From Staphylococcus edaphicus (GTDB lineage Bacteria; Bacillota; Bacilli; Staphylococcales; Staphylococcaceae): a stretch of DNA of 64,000 bases. Below are positions 20,910-30,147 of this stretch, piece after piece. Made by a program: the position numbers and the translations under genes. Where the stretch lies: NCBI RefSeq assembly GCF_002614725.1, contig NZ_MRZN01000016.1:1-64000 (forward strand), given 5' to 3'. Within the stretch, counting starts at the first letter, position 1, and each line of letters opens with the position of its first letter. The notes under the pieces were generated by a model. It had not been told where the DNA came from. It did no database searches and worked only from the letters and a program-made list of their open reading frames with translations.

Positions 20910-21518
20910 ATGATGATTGTAATCATGTTGATACTGAGTTACCTTATCGGTGCTTTCCCAAGTGGCTATGTAATAGGTAAATTATTTTTTAAAAAAGATA
21001 TCCGACAATTCGGAAGTGGAAACACTGGGGCAACAAATAGCTTTAGAGTATTAGGGAAGCCAGCTGGTTTTATAGTAACTTTCCTCGATATATTCAAAGG
21101 GTTTATTGTCGTGTTCTTTCCACTTTGGTTGCCTGTCCATGCTGAAGGGCCTATAAGTACATTTTTCACAAATGGACTTATTGTAGGCGCTTTCGCAATT
21201 TTAGGTCATGTATACCCAGTTTATCTTGGATTCAAAGGTGGAAAAGCCGTTGCTACAAGTGCTGGTGTTATACTTGGTGTTAATCCTGTCTTATTATTAA
21301 TATTAGCAGCAATTTTCTTTGGAATATTATATTTAACAAAGTATGTATCCCTATCAAGTATTATTGCATCTATTTGCTGTGTTATCGGCGCTCTATTAAT
21401 TCGAGACTATATCTTATTTATCGTAAGTATATGTGTTGGCGTCTTGCTTATTATTAGACATCGAACTAATATTATAAGAATATTCAAGGGCGAAGAGCCT
21501 AAAATAAAATGGATGTAA
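20910..21518 (+). CDS. plsY: glycerol-3-phosphate acyltransferase PlsY
   Basis: A 202-aa membrane enzyme that acylates glycerol-3-phosphate from acyl-phosphate, the first step of phospholipid synthesis. Five or more membrane segments are apparent. The three PlsY motifs are present: [31 protein letters not shown] near residues 35-50, and [12 protein letters not shown]. It is divergent from parE, as in other Firmicutes. GGATGTGG precedes ATG 20910. The strong terminator after it suggests a single-gene transcript. Confidence 0.95.
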   Translation: MMIVIMLILSYLIGAFPSGYVIGKLFFKKDIRQFGSGNTGATNSFRVLGKPAGFIVTFLDIFKGFIVVFFPLWLPVHAEGPISTFFTNGLIVGAFAILGHVYPVYLGFKGGKAVATSAGVILGVNPVLLLILAAIFFGILYLTKYVSLSSIIASICCVIGALLIRDYILFIVSICVGVLLIIRHRTNIIRIFKGEEPKIKWM

Positions 21519-21565
21519 CTATTACTATAGTCGCTCTACAAAAATAAAATTACTTAAATAAAATT

Positions 21566-21598
21566 AGAGCTGGGGCATAAATGCCGCCAGCTTTTTTA
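21566..21598 (+). terminator. plsY terminator
   Basis: AGCTGG/CCAGCT with an inner GGC-ATAAAT-GCC stem, followed by T6. The ascending arm (GAGCTGGGGCATAAAT) is a variant of the GAGGCTGGGACA repeat family. Confidence 0.85.
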
Positions 21599-21863
21599 TA
21601 CAATACATGAATAGATAAACATATCAGTACAATATATAAATTGATTCTATAGCTACAATTTCTATTATACTACTTATTCGTACCTTTATCATGCGTTTTC
21701 TTAATTTCACCAGATTGTTGATTTATATAACATAACGAATTGAAAAATTATGTTATACTACTTTTAATATTACTGAAAATGGGTAATATATATAAATACT
21801 AATTTATTTTAGTTGCCAACAGTCATAAGTTAAGCACTTGTGAACCGAAAGGAGTCTTTTATT

Positions 21864-22160
21864 ATGGAAATAGAACTTTCAAATAAAGCTGTGTCTTGGT
21901 TTAAAGAAGAACTTGAGTTACCTGAAGATGACAAAGTCTTACAATTCTTTGTACGTTATGGTGGAGAATTCCAATTAAAGCAGGGATTTAGTCCTGCATT
22001 TAGTGTAGACAAAAAGGACGATGTCGAAATTGGTTATGAAAATCACTATGATGGTCTAGATGTTGTAATTGCTGAAAAAGATTTATGGTATTTTGAAGAT
22101 CATAATTTATTTATTGACGTAAATGATGGCGTAGATGAAATTTCATATGCTACAAAATAA
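21864..22160 (+). CDS. HesB/YadR-family protein (YneR-like)
   Basis: A 98-aa protein of the HesB/IscA-like fold family (PF01521), close to B. subtilis YneR. It reads [17 protein letters not shown], then [19 protein letters not shown] and the terminal [14 protein letters not shown]. It lacks the three cysteines that bind iron-sulfur clusters in true A-type carriers, so a cluster-scaffold role is unlikely. AAAGGAG 9 nt upstream supports ATG 21864 over the longer GTG frame at 21840. Expressed alone between plsY and a convergent thioesterase. Precise role unknown. Confidence 0.8.
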   Translation: MEIELSNKAVSWFKEELELPEDDKVLQFFVRYGGEFQLKQGFSPAFSVDKKDDVEIGYENHYDGLDVVIAEKDLWYFEDHNLFIDVNDGVDEISYATK

Positions 22161-22184
22161 TCAAAGATAATATAAAAATAGACA

Positions 22185-22218
22185 AACCTTAGGTGATTAT
22201 TTGCCTAAGGTTTATTTA
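22185..22218 (+). terminator. terminator of the HesB-like gene
   Basis: AAACCTTAGG (22185-22194) pairs perfectly with CCTAAGGTTT (22205-22214), followed by ATTTAT. Confidence 0.8.
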
Positions 22219-22364
22219 TGTATGCATATTGTTTAAAATTTAAAAGATAATTATGCTTTTTATTAGCTATATTGCTGTTTTTTTAAGACTTATGCCAACT
22301 TATCCAGGAAAAAGCAACTGCCCTAGCATACTAGATTAAACAGTATTCAAGCAAAACGTACACA

Positions 22365-22400
22365 AAAACTGCCAATAAAGTCGGAACTTTATCGGCAAAT
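22365..22400 (-). terminator. terminator of the thioesterase gene
   Basis: TGCCGATAAAGTT pairs with ACTTTATTGGCA on the minus strand, followed by TTTTTG. The rest of the 22219-22483 spacer is AT-rich with no gene seen. Confidence 0.7.
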
Positions 22401-22483
22401 TTAAATAGTTATTCGCATAAACTTAACTTTACTGCTGTTCAATAACAAGTCTCCCATTTAGCTCTTTTTCATTAATTAAAAAT

Positions 22484-22942
22484 TTATAGACCATTCACTA
22501 CTTCTAGATTTTCTCCTGCTTTATTTCTCTTATCAACCTCACTATAAACTGCATGCCATTCTGGGAAGTACTTATCTAGTCTAATTGGTTTAAAGTCTTC
22601 TTTTTTAATACAAGTCAATGCAGTCGCTCCTGTAGTTGCAAGCTCACCAGCTTCATTATAAATTTCATATTTATATATAGAACGTAAACGGGAATATTTT
22701 TCAACCCATGTTTTGATTGTTACTTTTTCTGGATAAAATATGGATTTAATATACTTGATGTCTAAATCTATAACAGGCGAAATAATCCCTGTCTCTTCCA
22801 TATCTTTATAACTAAAGCCAAGTTTAGAAATATAATCCGTTCTTGCGACTTCAAACCAAGTAGGATAATTGCCATGATAAATTACGCCCATTTGATCAGT
22901 TTCTGAATAACGTGCTTCAATCTGTGTCATACTGTAAATCAT
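22484..22942 (-). CDS. acyl-CoA thioesterase, hotdog fold (YbgC/FadM-like)
   Basis: A 152-aa single hotdog-fold domain of the 4-hydroxybenzoyl-CoA thioesterase type. The family active-site block YSETDQMGVIYHGNYPTWFE is at residues 12-31, with the catalytic Asp in ETDQMG; VKYSRLRSIYKYEIYN and ATTGATALTCI form the core sheet. It would hydrolyse acyl-CoA thioesters; substrate unknown. ATG 22942 has AGAGG upstream, whereas the longer frame (start 22960) has none. Next to acnA, as in S. aureus, with its own terminator. Confidence 0.85.
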   Translation of the reverse strand: MIYSMTQIEARYSETDQMGVIYHGNYPTWFEVARTDYISKLGFSYKDMEETGIISPVIDLDIKYIKSIFYPEKVTIKTWVEKYSRLRSIYKYEIYNEAGELATTGATALTCIKKEDFKPIRLDKYFPEWHAVYSEVDKRNKAGENLEVVNGL

Positions 22943-23000
22943 TTTGCATCCTCTTTTCAATATTTCTACTGATACATTTTCACACTATAAATATTAACAT

Positions 23001-23033
23001 AAAAAAGATGGACTAGCATATTGCCAGTCCATC
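23001..23033 (-). terminator. acnA terminator
   Basis: GATGGACT pairs with AGTCCATC; the minus strand runs into TTTTTTATG. It lies 27 bp after the acnA stop. Confidence 0.85.
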
Positions 23034-23059
23034 AGTTATAAATTGTATACGCTTAGTAT

Positions 23060-25768
23060 CTATTGTTGTCCAGCTAATTTATTTCTCAATACGAGCTGTA
23101 GAATTCCACCATGACGGTAGTAATCCATTTCAACATTTGAATCGAAACGAGCAATCGCATTAAATTCGATCACTTCACCATTATCTTTCTTAGCTTGAAC
23201 TTTAACTAAATCATGTGGCTTAACATTTTCATCAATGTCTACAGAGATAATTTCAGTACCATCGATACCTAATTTATCAGCTGATTCGCCTTCTTGGAAT
23301 TGTAATGGTAAGACACCCATCATAACTAGGTTCGAACGGTGAATACGTTCATAACTTTGAGCTATAACTGTTTTAACACCTAATAAGTTTGTACCTTTAG
23401 CAGCCCAGTCACGTGAAGAACCCATACCGTAGTCATTACCTGCTAATACAACTAGTCCAGTACCATCTTCTTTATATTTCATCGCTGCATCAAATATAGA
23501 CATTTGTTCGCCTGTTGGCCAATAAGTAGTAAAGCCACCTTCTGTACCAGGCGCTAATTGGTTTTTAATACGAATATTTGCAAATGTACCACGTACCATT
23601 ACTTCATGGTTACCACGACGAGAACCATATGAGTTAAATTGGCGAATTGGTACACCGTGTTCGATTAAATATTTACCTGCTGGTGTATCTTTTCCAATTG
23701 CACCTGCTGGAGAAATATGGTCTGTTGTTACGGAATCACCAAATTTACCCATCACACGTAAATTATTCAATGAATCAATTGTTCCAGGCTCTTTTGATAA
23801 ACCTTGGAAGAATGACGGATTTTGAATATAAGTTGATTCTGGATCAAAATCATATAATGGTTGATCCGTAACATCTATTTCATTCCACATTTCATTGTTG
23901 TTGTATACTGTTTCATATTCTTCTTTAAATAAATCAGGTGTAACAACTGTGTCAACTGTATCTGAAACTTCCTTGATTGATGGCCAAATGTCTTTTAAAT
24001 ACACATCTTCGCCATCTTTACCTTTGCCGAGTGGTTCATTTTGTAAGTCAATATCAACTGTACCAGCTAAAGCATAAGCAACTACCAATTGTGGTGATGC
24101 TAAATAGTTCGCTTTAACTAAAGGATGAATTCGACCTTCAAAGTTACGGTTACCTGATAATACAGAAGTTACAAGCAAATCTTCTTCAGCTATTGCTTTT
24201 TCGATTTCTTCTAATAAAGGACCAGAGTTACCAATACAAGTAGTACAACCATAACCTACAAGGTTGAAACCTAAATCATCTAGATACTCATTTAGACCAG
24301 AATCTCTTAGATAACCAGTAACGACTTTTGAACCTGGTGCTAATGATGTTTTCACATATTCAGGTACTTTAAGTCCTTTTTCAACTGCTTTTTTAGCAAC
24401 AAGGCCGGCACCTAACATAACATACGGATTTGATGTATTCGTACATGATGTAATCGCAGCAATTGCTAAATCACCAGTCTTCATAGTAGTTGATGTTCCA
24501 TCTTTAAATTCGATAGTCGCTTTTTTATCAAATTCACTTTCATCAAAACCATGACCTTGATTGCCTGCTGGTGCAGTAACTGATTTTTCAAATTCTGTCT
24601 TCATGTCACTTAAGAAAATTAAGTCTTGCGGACGTTTTGGACCTGATAATGATGCTTCAACCGTAGCTAAATCTAATTCTACAACATCCGTGTATTCAGG
24701 GTCCTCTTTTTCTACAGTGAAGAACATGCTATTTTCTTCTAAATATGTTTTAACTAAGTCAATTTGTTCTTCAGAACGACCAGTTAAACGCATATATTTC
24801 AATGCTTCTTCGTCTACTGGGAAGAAACCACAAGTCGCACCATATTCAGGAGCCATATTTGCTATCGTTGCACGGTCAGCTAATGGTAAATGTTGTACCC
24901 CTGGACCGAAGAACTCAACGAATTTACCTACAACGCCTTTTTTACGTAATTCTTGAGTTACGCGTAACGCTAAGTCTGTTGCAGTAGCACCTTGTGGTAA
25001 AGCATTAGATAATCTAACACCAATTACTTCTGGAATTGGGAAGTATGAAGGTTGACCTAACATACCGGCTTCTGCTTCTATACCACCAACACCCCAGCCT
25101 AATACTCCAAGACCATTAATCATAGTAGTATGTGAATCTGTACCAACTAATGTATCTGGAAATGCTACTGTTTCACCGTCAACTTCACGAGCATGAACGA
25201 CATTAGCCAAATACTCTAAGTTTACTTGGTGAACAATACCAGTTGCTGGCGGAACGGCGCTATAATTATTAAATGCTTTAGTTGCCCAGTTTAAGAATTG
25301 GTAACGTTCATAGTTTCTTTCAAATTCTAATTTCATATTTCGTTCTAGTGCTTCTGGATTAGCATAGCTATCTACTTGTACCGAGTGGTCAATAACTAAA
25401 TCTACAGGCACTTCTGGATTGATCTTGTCTAAATCTCCGCCTACATCATTCATTGCTTTACGTAACGAAGCCAAATCTACGACAGCAGGTACACCTGTGA
25501 AATCTTGTAAAATAACACGTGATGGTTTGAAAGGCACTTCACCATCAGCACCTTTAGTAAATTCCGATAATGCTTTGATATGTTCATCTTTAATTACAAA
25601 ACCATCTTCTTGTCTTAAAACAGATTCTAATAATACTCTAATTGAATATGGCAATTTAGATACTTTAGTTAAACCCTGTTCTTCTAAAGTGTTTAAATCA
25701 TAATACGTGTATGATTTCCCGTTTAAGTCAAACGATTTTTTCGCTTGCTGTTTAATATTAGAAGCCAT
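23060..25768 (-). CDS. acnA: aconitate hydratase AcnA/CitB
   Basis: A 902-aa monomeric [4Fe-4S] enzyme of the AcnA/IRP type that converts citrate to isocitrate in the TCA cycle; the apo-form can bind RNA in related bacteria. Cluster ligands are in [11 protein letters not shown] and [24 protein letters not shown] and the C-terminal swivel domain ([37 protein letters not shown]) are typical. AGGGGGA precedes ATG 25768. It is monocistronic. A Fur-like sequence about 170 bp upstream suggests iron control of this iron-rich enzyme. Confidence 0.97.
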   Translation of the reverse strand: MASNIKQQAKKSFDLNGKSYTYYDLNTLEEQGLTKVSKLPYSIRVLLESVLRQEDGFVIKDEHIKALSEFTKGADGEVPFKPSRVILQDFTGVPAVVDLASLRKAMNDVGGDLDKINPEVPVDLVIDHSVQVDSYANPEALERNMKLEFERNYERYQFLNWATKAFNNYSAVPPATGIVHQVNLEYLANVVHAREVDGETVAFPDTLVGTDSHTTMINGLGVLGWGVGGIEAEAGMLGQPSYFPIPEVIGVRLSNALPQGATATDLALRVTQELRKKGVVGKFVEFFGPGVQHLPLADRATIANMAPEYGATCGFFPVDEEALKYMRLTGRSEEQIDLVKTYLEENSMFFTVEKEDPEYTDVVELDLATVEASLSGPKRPQDLIFLSDMKTEFEKSVTAPAGNQGHGFDESEFDKKATIEFKDGTSTTMKTGDLAIAAITSCTNTSNPYVMLGAGLVAKKAVEKGLKVPEYVKTSLAPGSKVVTGYLRDSGLNEYLDDLGFNLVGYGCTTCIGNSGPLLEEIEKAIAEEDLLVTSVLSGNRNFEGRIHPLVKANYLASPQLVVAYALAGTVDIDLQNEPLGKGKDGEDVYLKDIWPSIKEVSDTVDTVVTPDLFKEEYETVYNNNEMWNEIDVTDQPLYDFDPESTYIQNPSFFQGLSKEPGTIDSLNNLRVMGKFGDSVTTDHISPAGAIGKDTPAGKYLIEHGVPIRQFNSYGSRRGNHEVMVRGTFANIRIKNQLAPGTEGGFTTYWPTGEQMSIFDAAMKYKEDGTGLVVLAGNDYGMGSSRDWAAKGTNLLGVKTVIAQSYERIHRSNLVMMGVLPLQFQEGESADKLGIDGTEIISVDIDENVKPHDLVKVQAKKDNGEVIEFNAIARFDSNVEMDYYRHGGILQLVLRNKLAGQQ

Positions 25769-25933
25769 ATAAATCCCCCTTGAATTTTTTAATATATGCC
25801 GTTAATTAAATTGTATAATTATATGTACTTTAAAACAACTAGATAACGTCAGAAACATTACTAAGTTAGATTTGATTTTTCAATCAGTATACATAAGCAA
25901 AACTTATCATTAGCTCTATGTGTAATAAGTTAT

Positions 25934-25958
25934 TATTATCAATTGAGAATCATTATCA
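25934..25958. promoter_or_regulatory. Fur-like box upstream of acnA
   Basis: Minus strand reads TGATAATGATTCTCAATTGA and continues TAATA; the first nine bases of the GATAATGATAATCATTATC consensus match exactly, and 13 of 19 match overall. It contains GAGAATCATTATC on plus, a common staphylococcal Fur-box half. It lies between acnA and the upstream BCCT gene's terminator, so acnA is the only candidate target on that side. Confidence 0.45.
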
Positions 25959-25982
25959 GCTATCTCTCTATTTTTGTATTAA

Positions 25983-26016
25983 TAAAAAAACTGAGAATCC
26001 AAATTGGATTCTCAGT
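25983..26016 (-). terminator. terminator of the BCCT transporter gene
   Basis: ACTGAGAATCC pairs with GGATTCTCAGT around a 5-nt loop; the minus strand continues in T7. Confidence 0.9.
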
Positions 26017-26034
26017 TATGGCTAGCAATCAATA

Positions 26035-27678
26035 TTATTTTTCAGTTTTTTCTGCATTTCTTAATGGTGTACGTTTTTCAATAATATCGTCTTCATAATC
26101 TTCTTGTTGATGTTGCACATAATCTTGCAATCTATGTTTATTTGGTGTCAATGTCAAACCTAAGAATTTACGTTCTTGGTTAGCATCTTTGTAGAATGAA
26201 ATCATCATCATAATAACTACAAAGGAGAACGGCAAGGCACTAATAATAGCGGCACTCTGAATCGCATTCAATGCTTCAGCACCATTTCCTCCACCAGCAA
26301 ATAATAATACGAAAGCAATTAATGATTGTGCAATACCCCATGTCACTTTAATCATATTAGCTGGTTCTAATGAACCATTTGTTGTTTGCATACCTAATAC
26401 AAATGTTGCTGAGTCAGCAGAGGTAATAAAGAATGATGCTATCAATATTAAGGCTATGATTGATAATATCATACCTAATGGAATTTCATTAAACACACCA
26501 AAGAGTTGCGTTTCTGGAGTCATATTAAATAACTCTGGATTTTTCTTACCAGTTTCAATACCTAATACACCAAATACGCTGAACCATACGAAACTGACAA
26601 GTGCAGGTACTAAAAGTACCCCACCTATAAATTCACGTATAGAGCGTCCTTTTGATACACGAGCAATGAAAATACCTACGAACGGACTCCAGCTTAACCA
26701 CCAACCCCAATAGTAAAGTGTCCAACTTGACATCCATTCACGTTTTTGAGGGTTTTGTGCTGCAGTATCAAATGTATTTAACATGAAAGAGTTCAATAAA
26801 CTACCTGTTGAACTAGTCATCATATTTAAAATTAATACTGTTGGTCCAATGATTAGAACGGCAATCATTAATACAGCACCTAAACTAATGTTTAAGTTAC
26901 TTAAGTATTGGATACCTTTACTTAATCCTGACCAAGCACTCATGATAAATAAGATTGTTACTATAACAATAATGATGGCTTGAATCCAAACATTATTTGG
27001 TATACCGAATAAATAATGAAGCCCACCATTGATTTGTAATGCGCCCATACCTAGTGATACGGCAACACCTACAACTGTAGCAAATACAGCGAGTACATCA
27101 ATGATTGTCCCAATTGGGCCTTCAACTTTATTTCCTAAGATAGGACGTAACGTTCTAGAAATTAATCCAGGTTCGCCTTTTCTAAATTGAGCATAAGCTA
27201 GTGCTAACGCAACTACGCCATAAATTGCCCATGCATGGAATCCCCAATGGAAAAATGTCGAACGTAACGCTTCAGTATAAGCTGCTGATGTTTTTGGATC
27301 TGCATTTGGAGGCGCTGCAAAGTCAGCCATTGGTTCTGCTGCACCATAGAATACAAGTCCAATACCCATACCAGCACTGAACAACATAGCGAACCATGAA
27401 ATTGTATTAAACTCAGGTTTGTCGTTCGGTTTACCTAACTTCAATTTACCAATCGGACTAAAAATTAGGAAAATACAGAAGAATACTATAAACGTTGTAA
27501 GAATTAAGTAATACCATCCAAGTTTATCAGTTATCCAAAGCTTAATTGTATTCGTAACGGTATCAAATTGTTCTGGTAAAATTGCACCGATAAGAACAAC
27601 AATCGCTACGATAATCGCACTATAGATAAAAACCGGAGATATCTTCTTACCATTAGGTTGGTTACTAGAAGAATTCAT
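26035..27678 (-). CDS. opuD: BCCT-family osmolyte transporter (OpuD-like)
   Basis: A 547-aa twelve-helix transporter of the betaine/carnitine/choline family, driven by sodium or protons. The glycine-rich stretch SAGMGIGLVFYGAAEPM near residue 95 is the cation/substrate site, and the Trp-rich box YYWGWWLSWSPFVGIFIARV near residue 320 is the family signature. The C-terminus is hydrophilic (about residues 500-547), as in osmosensing members. GGGAG precedes ATG 27678. It likely imports glycine betaine or a related solute. The divergent neighbour mscL is the opposite arm of osmotic control (solute release). Confidence 0.88.
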   Translation of the reverse strand: MNSSSNQPNGKKISPVFIYSAIIVAIVVLIGAILPEQFDTVTNTIKLWITDKLGWYYLILTTFIVFFCIFLIFSPIGKLKLGKPNDKPEFNTISWFAMLFSAGMGIGLVFYGAAEPMADFAAPPNADPKTSAAYTEALRSTFFHWGFHAWAIYGVVALALAYAQFRKGEPGLISRTLRPILGNKVEGPIGTIIDVLAVFATVVGVAVSLGMGALQINGGLHYLFGIPNNVWIQAIIIVIVTILFIMSAWSGLSKGIQYLSNLNISLGAVLMIAVLIIGPTVLILNMMTSSTGSLLNSFMLNTFDTAAQNPQKREWMSSWTLYYWGWWLSWSPFVGIFIARVSKGRSIREFIGGVLLVPALVSFVWFSVFGVLGIETGKKNPELFNMTPETQLFGVFNEIPLGMILSIIALILIASFFITSADSATFVLGMQTTNGSLEPANMIKVTWGIAQSLIAFVLLFAGGGNGAEALNAIQSAAIISALPFSFVVIMMMISFYKDANQERKFLGLTLTPNKHRLQDYVQHQQEDYEDDIIEKRTPLRNAEKTEK

Positions 27679-27885
27679 AATTAATTACTCCCTTTCTTAT
27701 CATATTAAATTTTTAACTCTAAAATATAATGCTTAGCATTGCTAAACACTATTATTTTATGTAATAGCCATGTATTACAATAACAAAACAATCTACTAAT
27801 ATCAAATTTCGTTAAATAAACTATTTTCTTAAATTTAAAATTAATGTATAATAATCTTTAAATTTAAATAAAAGGAGTTAATTAT

Positions 27886-28239
27886 ATGTTAAAGGAATTC
27901 AAAGAATTTGCCCTTAAAGGCAATGTTTTAGATTTAGCAGTCGCTGTAGTTATGGGTGCAGCATTTAATAAAATCGTAACTGCTTTAGTTTCATACATTA
28001 TCATGCCTTTAATCGGTTTGATCTTCGGCACTGTTGACTTTGCTAAAAGCTGGTCATTTATGGGGATCAAATATGGTATGTTTGTTCAATCAATCATCGA
28101 CTTTATCATAATCGCCTTTGCATTATTCATTTTTGTTAAAATTGCAAATACATTAATGAAGAACGAAGAAGAAGAAGAAATCGAAGAAAATACTGTACTA
28201 TTAACAGAAATCCGTGATTTATTACGTGAAAAAAATTAA
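27886..28239 (+). CDS. mscL: large-conductance mechanosensitive channel MscL
   Basis: A 117-aa two-helix channel that opens under membrane tension to release solutes on hypo-osmotic shock. It begins [20 protein letters not shown], with the pore-lining first helix ([15 protein letters not shown]), the second helix ([20 protein letters not shown]) and a C-terminal bundle ([10 protein letters not shown]). AAAGGAG precedes ATG 27886. A TATAAT lies just upstream near 27849. Divergent from the osmolyte uptake gene. Confidence 0.96.
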   Translation: MLKEFKEFALKGNVLDLAVAVVMGAAFNKIVTALVSYIIMPLIGLIFGTVDFAKSWSFMGIKYGMFVQSIIDFIIIAFALFIFVKIANTLMKNEEEEEIEENTVLLTEIRDLLREKN

Positions 28240-28258
28240 ACTTATTTCATTACCAAAA

Positions 28259-28340
28259 AAGAGGCTGGGACAGAAATGTTCTAGAAAGTAAAAATACAGT
28301 GGAAATTCATTTGTAAAATTGAATTTCCACTGTATTTTTG
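28259..28340 (+). terminator. GAGGCTGGGACA repeat plus long hairpin after mscL
   Basis: GAGGCTGGGACAGAAAT (28261-28277) is followed by a strong hairpin: AAAATACAGTGGAAATTC (28291-28308) pairs with GAATTTCCACTGTATTTTT (28321-28339). It probably ends mscL transcription. Its right edge meets the C-terminal end of the transposase remnant (28341 onward). Confidence 0.75.
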
Positions 28341-29332
28341 TTTAAAGTCTTTTTGGTAACTCTAAGATTTACCATTCCCCCTATATTTGTTGCAATTAAG
28401 GCAACTCAACTTCGCGTTTTACTTTAGATTTTTTCAGTTTCAGGATTTGGAAAAATATCATAAGATAAAACAAACTGTGAATTTGTAGCGATTTGTAAAT
28501 TAGAACCTGGTTTTAATTTTCCATTCATCATATGATCGTCTTTCATTCTCATGAAGATGTATCACAATCTGTTTAGGAATAGCTATTTTTTCCATCTAAT
28601 ATTTCTAATTGCTTTTTATACTTAACCTGTCTGTCTATATTTCACTCAAGGATTTCTTAGTCTTATTTATCTCGCTTCTTTTAGTACTTAATGGTTTTCG
28701 TTATATTACATCTTCTGAGTTACATATCTCATCATTTAAATCTTCGCTTTTTTGTTCTAATCTACCTCTAAATTCTTCAATGTACTGACGGTAAATTCAT
28801 CATTTATTTCTGGAATCACTTCATTAAAAATAGCATTCAGATATTTTTTAATTGTTCAATGACTTTACTATTATATCTTTCAGTGTTTTTCTCTGTATAA
28901 ATGTATACTTGTTAGTGCTTGCTTCAATCTTAGTACCATCTATTTATATACTTTCCTCATCAATAAGGTTAATTTCCTCTAATCGTGTTCTAAAATTAAT
29001 AAACAGCGATTGGATATTAATTCCAAAGCGGTTTATTATTCGATAAGATGGTGTATGATTCTGCGACAACCACATCATACGTCTACTATCTTTAAGAAGG
29101 CTTTCAATCATACTTTCAAAAAAAACAGATTACGTCTACGAATAAAGTATAACCTCCAACATTAATTTAGGGTGATAAGTGGAAGCTCCACGTGAGTGTT
29201 TAAATACGTAGAATTTTTCGTTAAGTATAGACTCTATAATTTGATTTACATAAAGCGCGATATCATTTTTTGGAATTAATACTTCAATATCTAATGGTAG
29301 AGTTATTGAGACATGTTATAATTTTTATACAT
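28341..29332 (-). pseudogene. decayed IS1182-family transposase
   Basis: Reading the minus strand from ATG 29332 (GAGGTGG upstream) gives MYKNYNMSQ, a frameshift, then LTLPLDIEVLIPKNDIALYV and SRGASTYHPKLMLEVILYS followed by stops; further on [55 protein letters not shown] and [16 protein letters not shown] appear in shifting frames. After an internal deletion, KVKREV, VALIATNI and KDFKQK match the C-terminus. These are hallmarks of IS1182/IS1272-type transposases. Only about 1.0 kb remains against roughly 1.6 kb for an intact gene, with several frameshifts and stops, so it is not functional. Confidence 0.85.
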
Positions 29333-29457
29333 AAGCCACCTCGTTAATTTGGTTTTGTGATGAGTAATTAAATTATACGGGAGTACTTTATTTTTCTATA
29401 AAATGAAAATTTATAACGATTTTGTAAAGTGCTGAGGCCTTAGAGAATGGTATGAGT

Positions 29458-29517
29458 GAGAGACTACAAGCTCGAATCATCCCCTAGGCAAGCATGCACG
29501 AACAAAATTGTAGATAA
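29458..29517 (+). repeat. dispersed intergenic repeat, copy 2
   Basis: Matches window positions 1-60 over about 50 bases, sharing CCCTAGGCAAGCATGCACG almost exactly. It lies between the IS1182 remnant and a terminator-like hairpin, upstream of the GntR operon. Confidence 0.65.
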
Positions 29518-29521
29518 AAAA

Positions 29522-29570
29522 AACATCTCAATTTTACTGAATGAATCAGTAGAATGAGATGTTATTTTTT
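29522..29570 (+). terminator. hairpin terminator upstream of the GntR operon
   Basis: AACATCTCA with TTTTACTGA pairs with ATCAGTAGAA and TGAGATGTT, followed by ATTTTTTT. No gene ends just before it; it closes the repeat/remnant region and would insulate the GntR operon. Confidence 0.75.
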
Positions 29571-29696
29571 TAAGTTAGGAATTATGTCCAAGACCCTCTC
29601 TTTGTTTTGTCTCAAAAAATTAAATTTAACGTACTTGAATTGCTGATATAATCATTATTAACATCGTTTAGGACGAATGAAATAGATGAAGAATGT

Positions 29697-29725
29697 TTGA
29701 CAAATAGTATAAATGACACTATAGT
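29697..29725 (+). promoter_or_regulatory. sigma-A promoter of the GntR-ABC operon
   Basis: TTGACA (29697-29702), a 17-bp spacer, then TATAGT (29720-29725). It lies 51 bp upstream of the regulator's start codon. Confidence 0.75.
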
Positions 29726-29739
29726 TGATTACACAACTA
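29722..29739. promoter_or_regulatory. candidate GntR operator overlapping the -10/+1 region
   Basis: TAGTTG-ATTACA-CAACTA is a perfect 6-bp inverted repeat beginning inside the -10 element. A GntR dimer bound here would block transcription of its own operon. Binding is inferred from position and symmetry. Confidence 0.55.
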
Positions 29740-29775
29740 ATCAACCAGTCATGTTATAGGATAAGGAGAATGGAA

Positions 29776-30147
29776 ATGAAACCTACTTTAAATGAAGATG
29801 CACCTATATTTTTGCAAATTGCAGATATGATTAAAGATGATTTAGTTGAAGGGCTTTTGTCAGAAGGCGAACAAATACCTTCCACAACGGAACTTTCAAA
29901 CTTTTACAATATTAATAGAGCGACGGCTCAAAAAGGTATTGCACTGTTGATGGATGAAGGGATTGTAGCTAAGAAAAGAGGTATTGGTGTATTTATAGCT
30001 GAAGATGCGCGCGACAAGCTCGTAAATACAAGAATGCAAGACTTCTCAAACTCTTATATCCAAAAAATGGTTAAAGAAGCTAAGAGACTTAATATAAGTA
30101 AGGAAGAATTAATAAGAAGGGTGGAACAGGACTATGACAATAATTGA
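29776..30147 (+). CDS. GntR-family regulator, YtrA subfamily
   Basis: A 123-aa regulator. An N-terminal winged helix-turn-helix of GntR type (IFLQIADMIKDDLVEG, then LSEGEQIPSTTELSNFYNIN and TAQKGIALLMDEGIVAKKRG, residues 9-80) is followed by a short alpha-helical dimerisation tail, the YtrA layout. AAGGAG 7 nt upstream supports ATG 29776 over the longer frame from 29725. The end overlaps the ABC ATPase gene by 14 nt. YtrA-type regulators repress linked ABC transporters that respond to cell-wall antibiotics or membrane stress; the inducer here is unknown. Confidence 0.87.
   Translation: MKPTLNEDAPIFLQIADMIKDDLVEGLLSEGEQIPSTTELSNFYNINRATAQKGIALLMDEGIVAKKRGIGVFIAEDARDKLVNTRMQDFSNSYIQKMVKEAKRLNISKEELIRRVEQDYDNN

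Noticed and set aside
24561-24956. 131-aa plus-strand open frame opposite acnA
   Set aside because: Fully antisense to aconitase with no start signal or family; a shadow frame.
28852-29046. 64-aa plus-strand open frame in the IS relic
   Set aside because: It is the antisense of the decayed transposase; the minus-strand reading gives clear IS1182 blocks instead.
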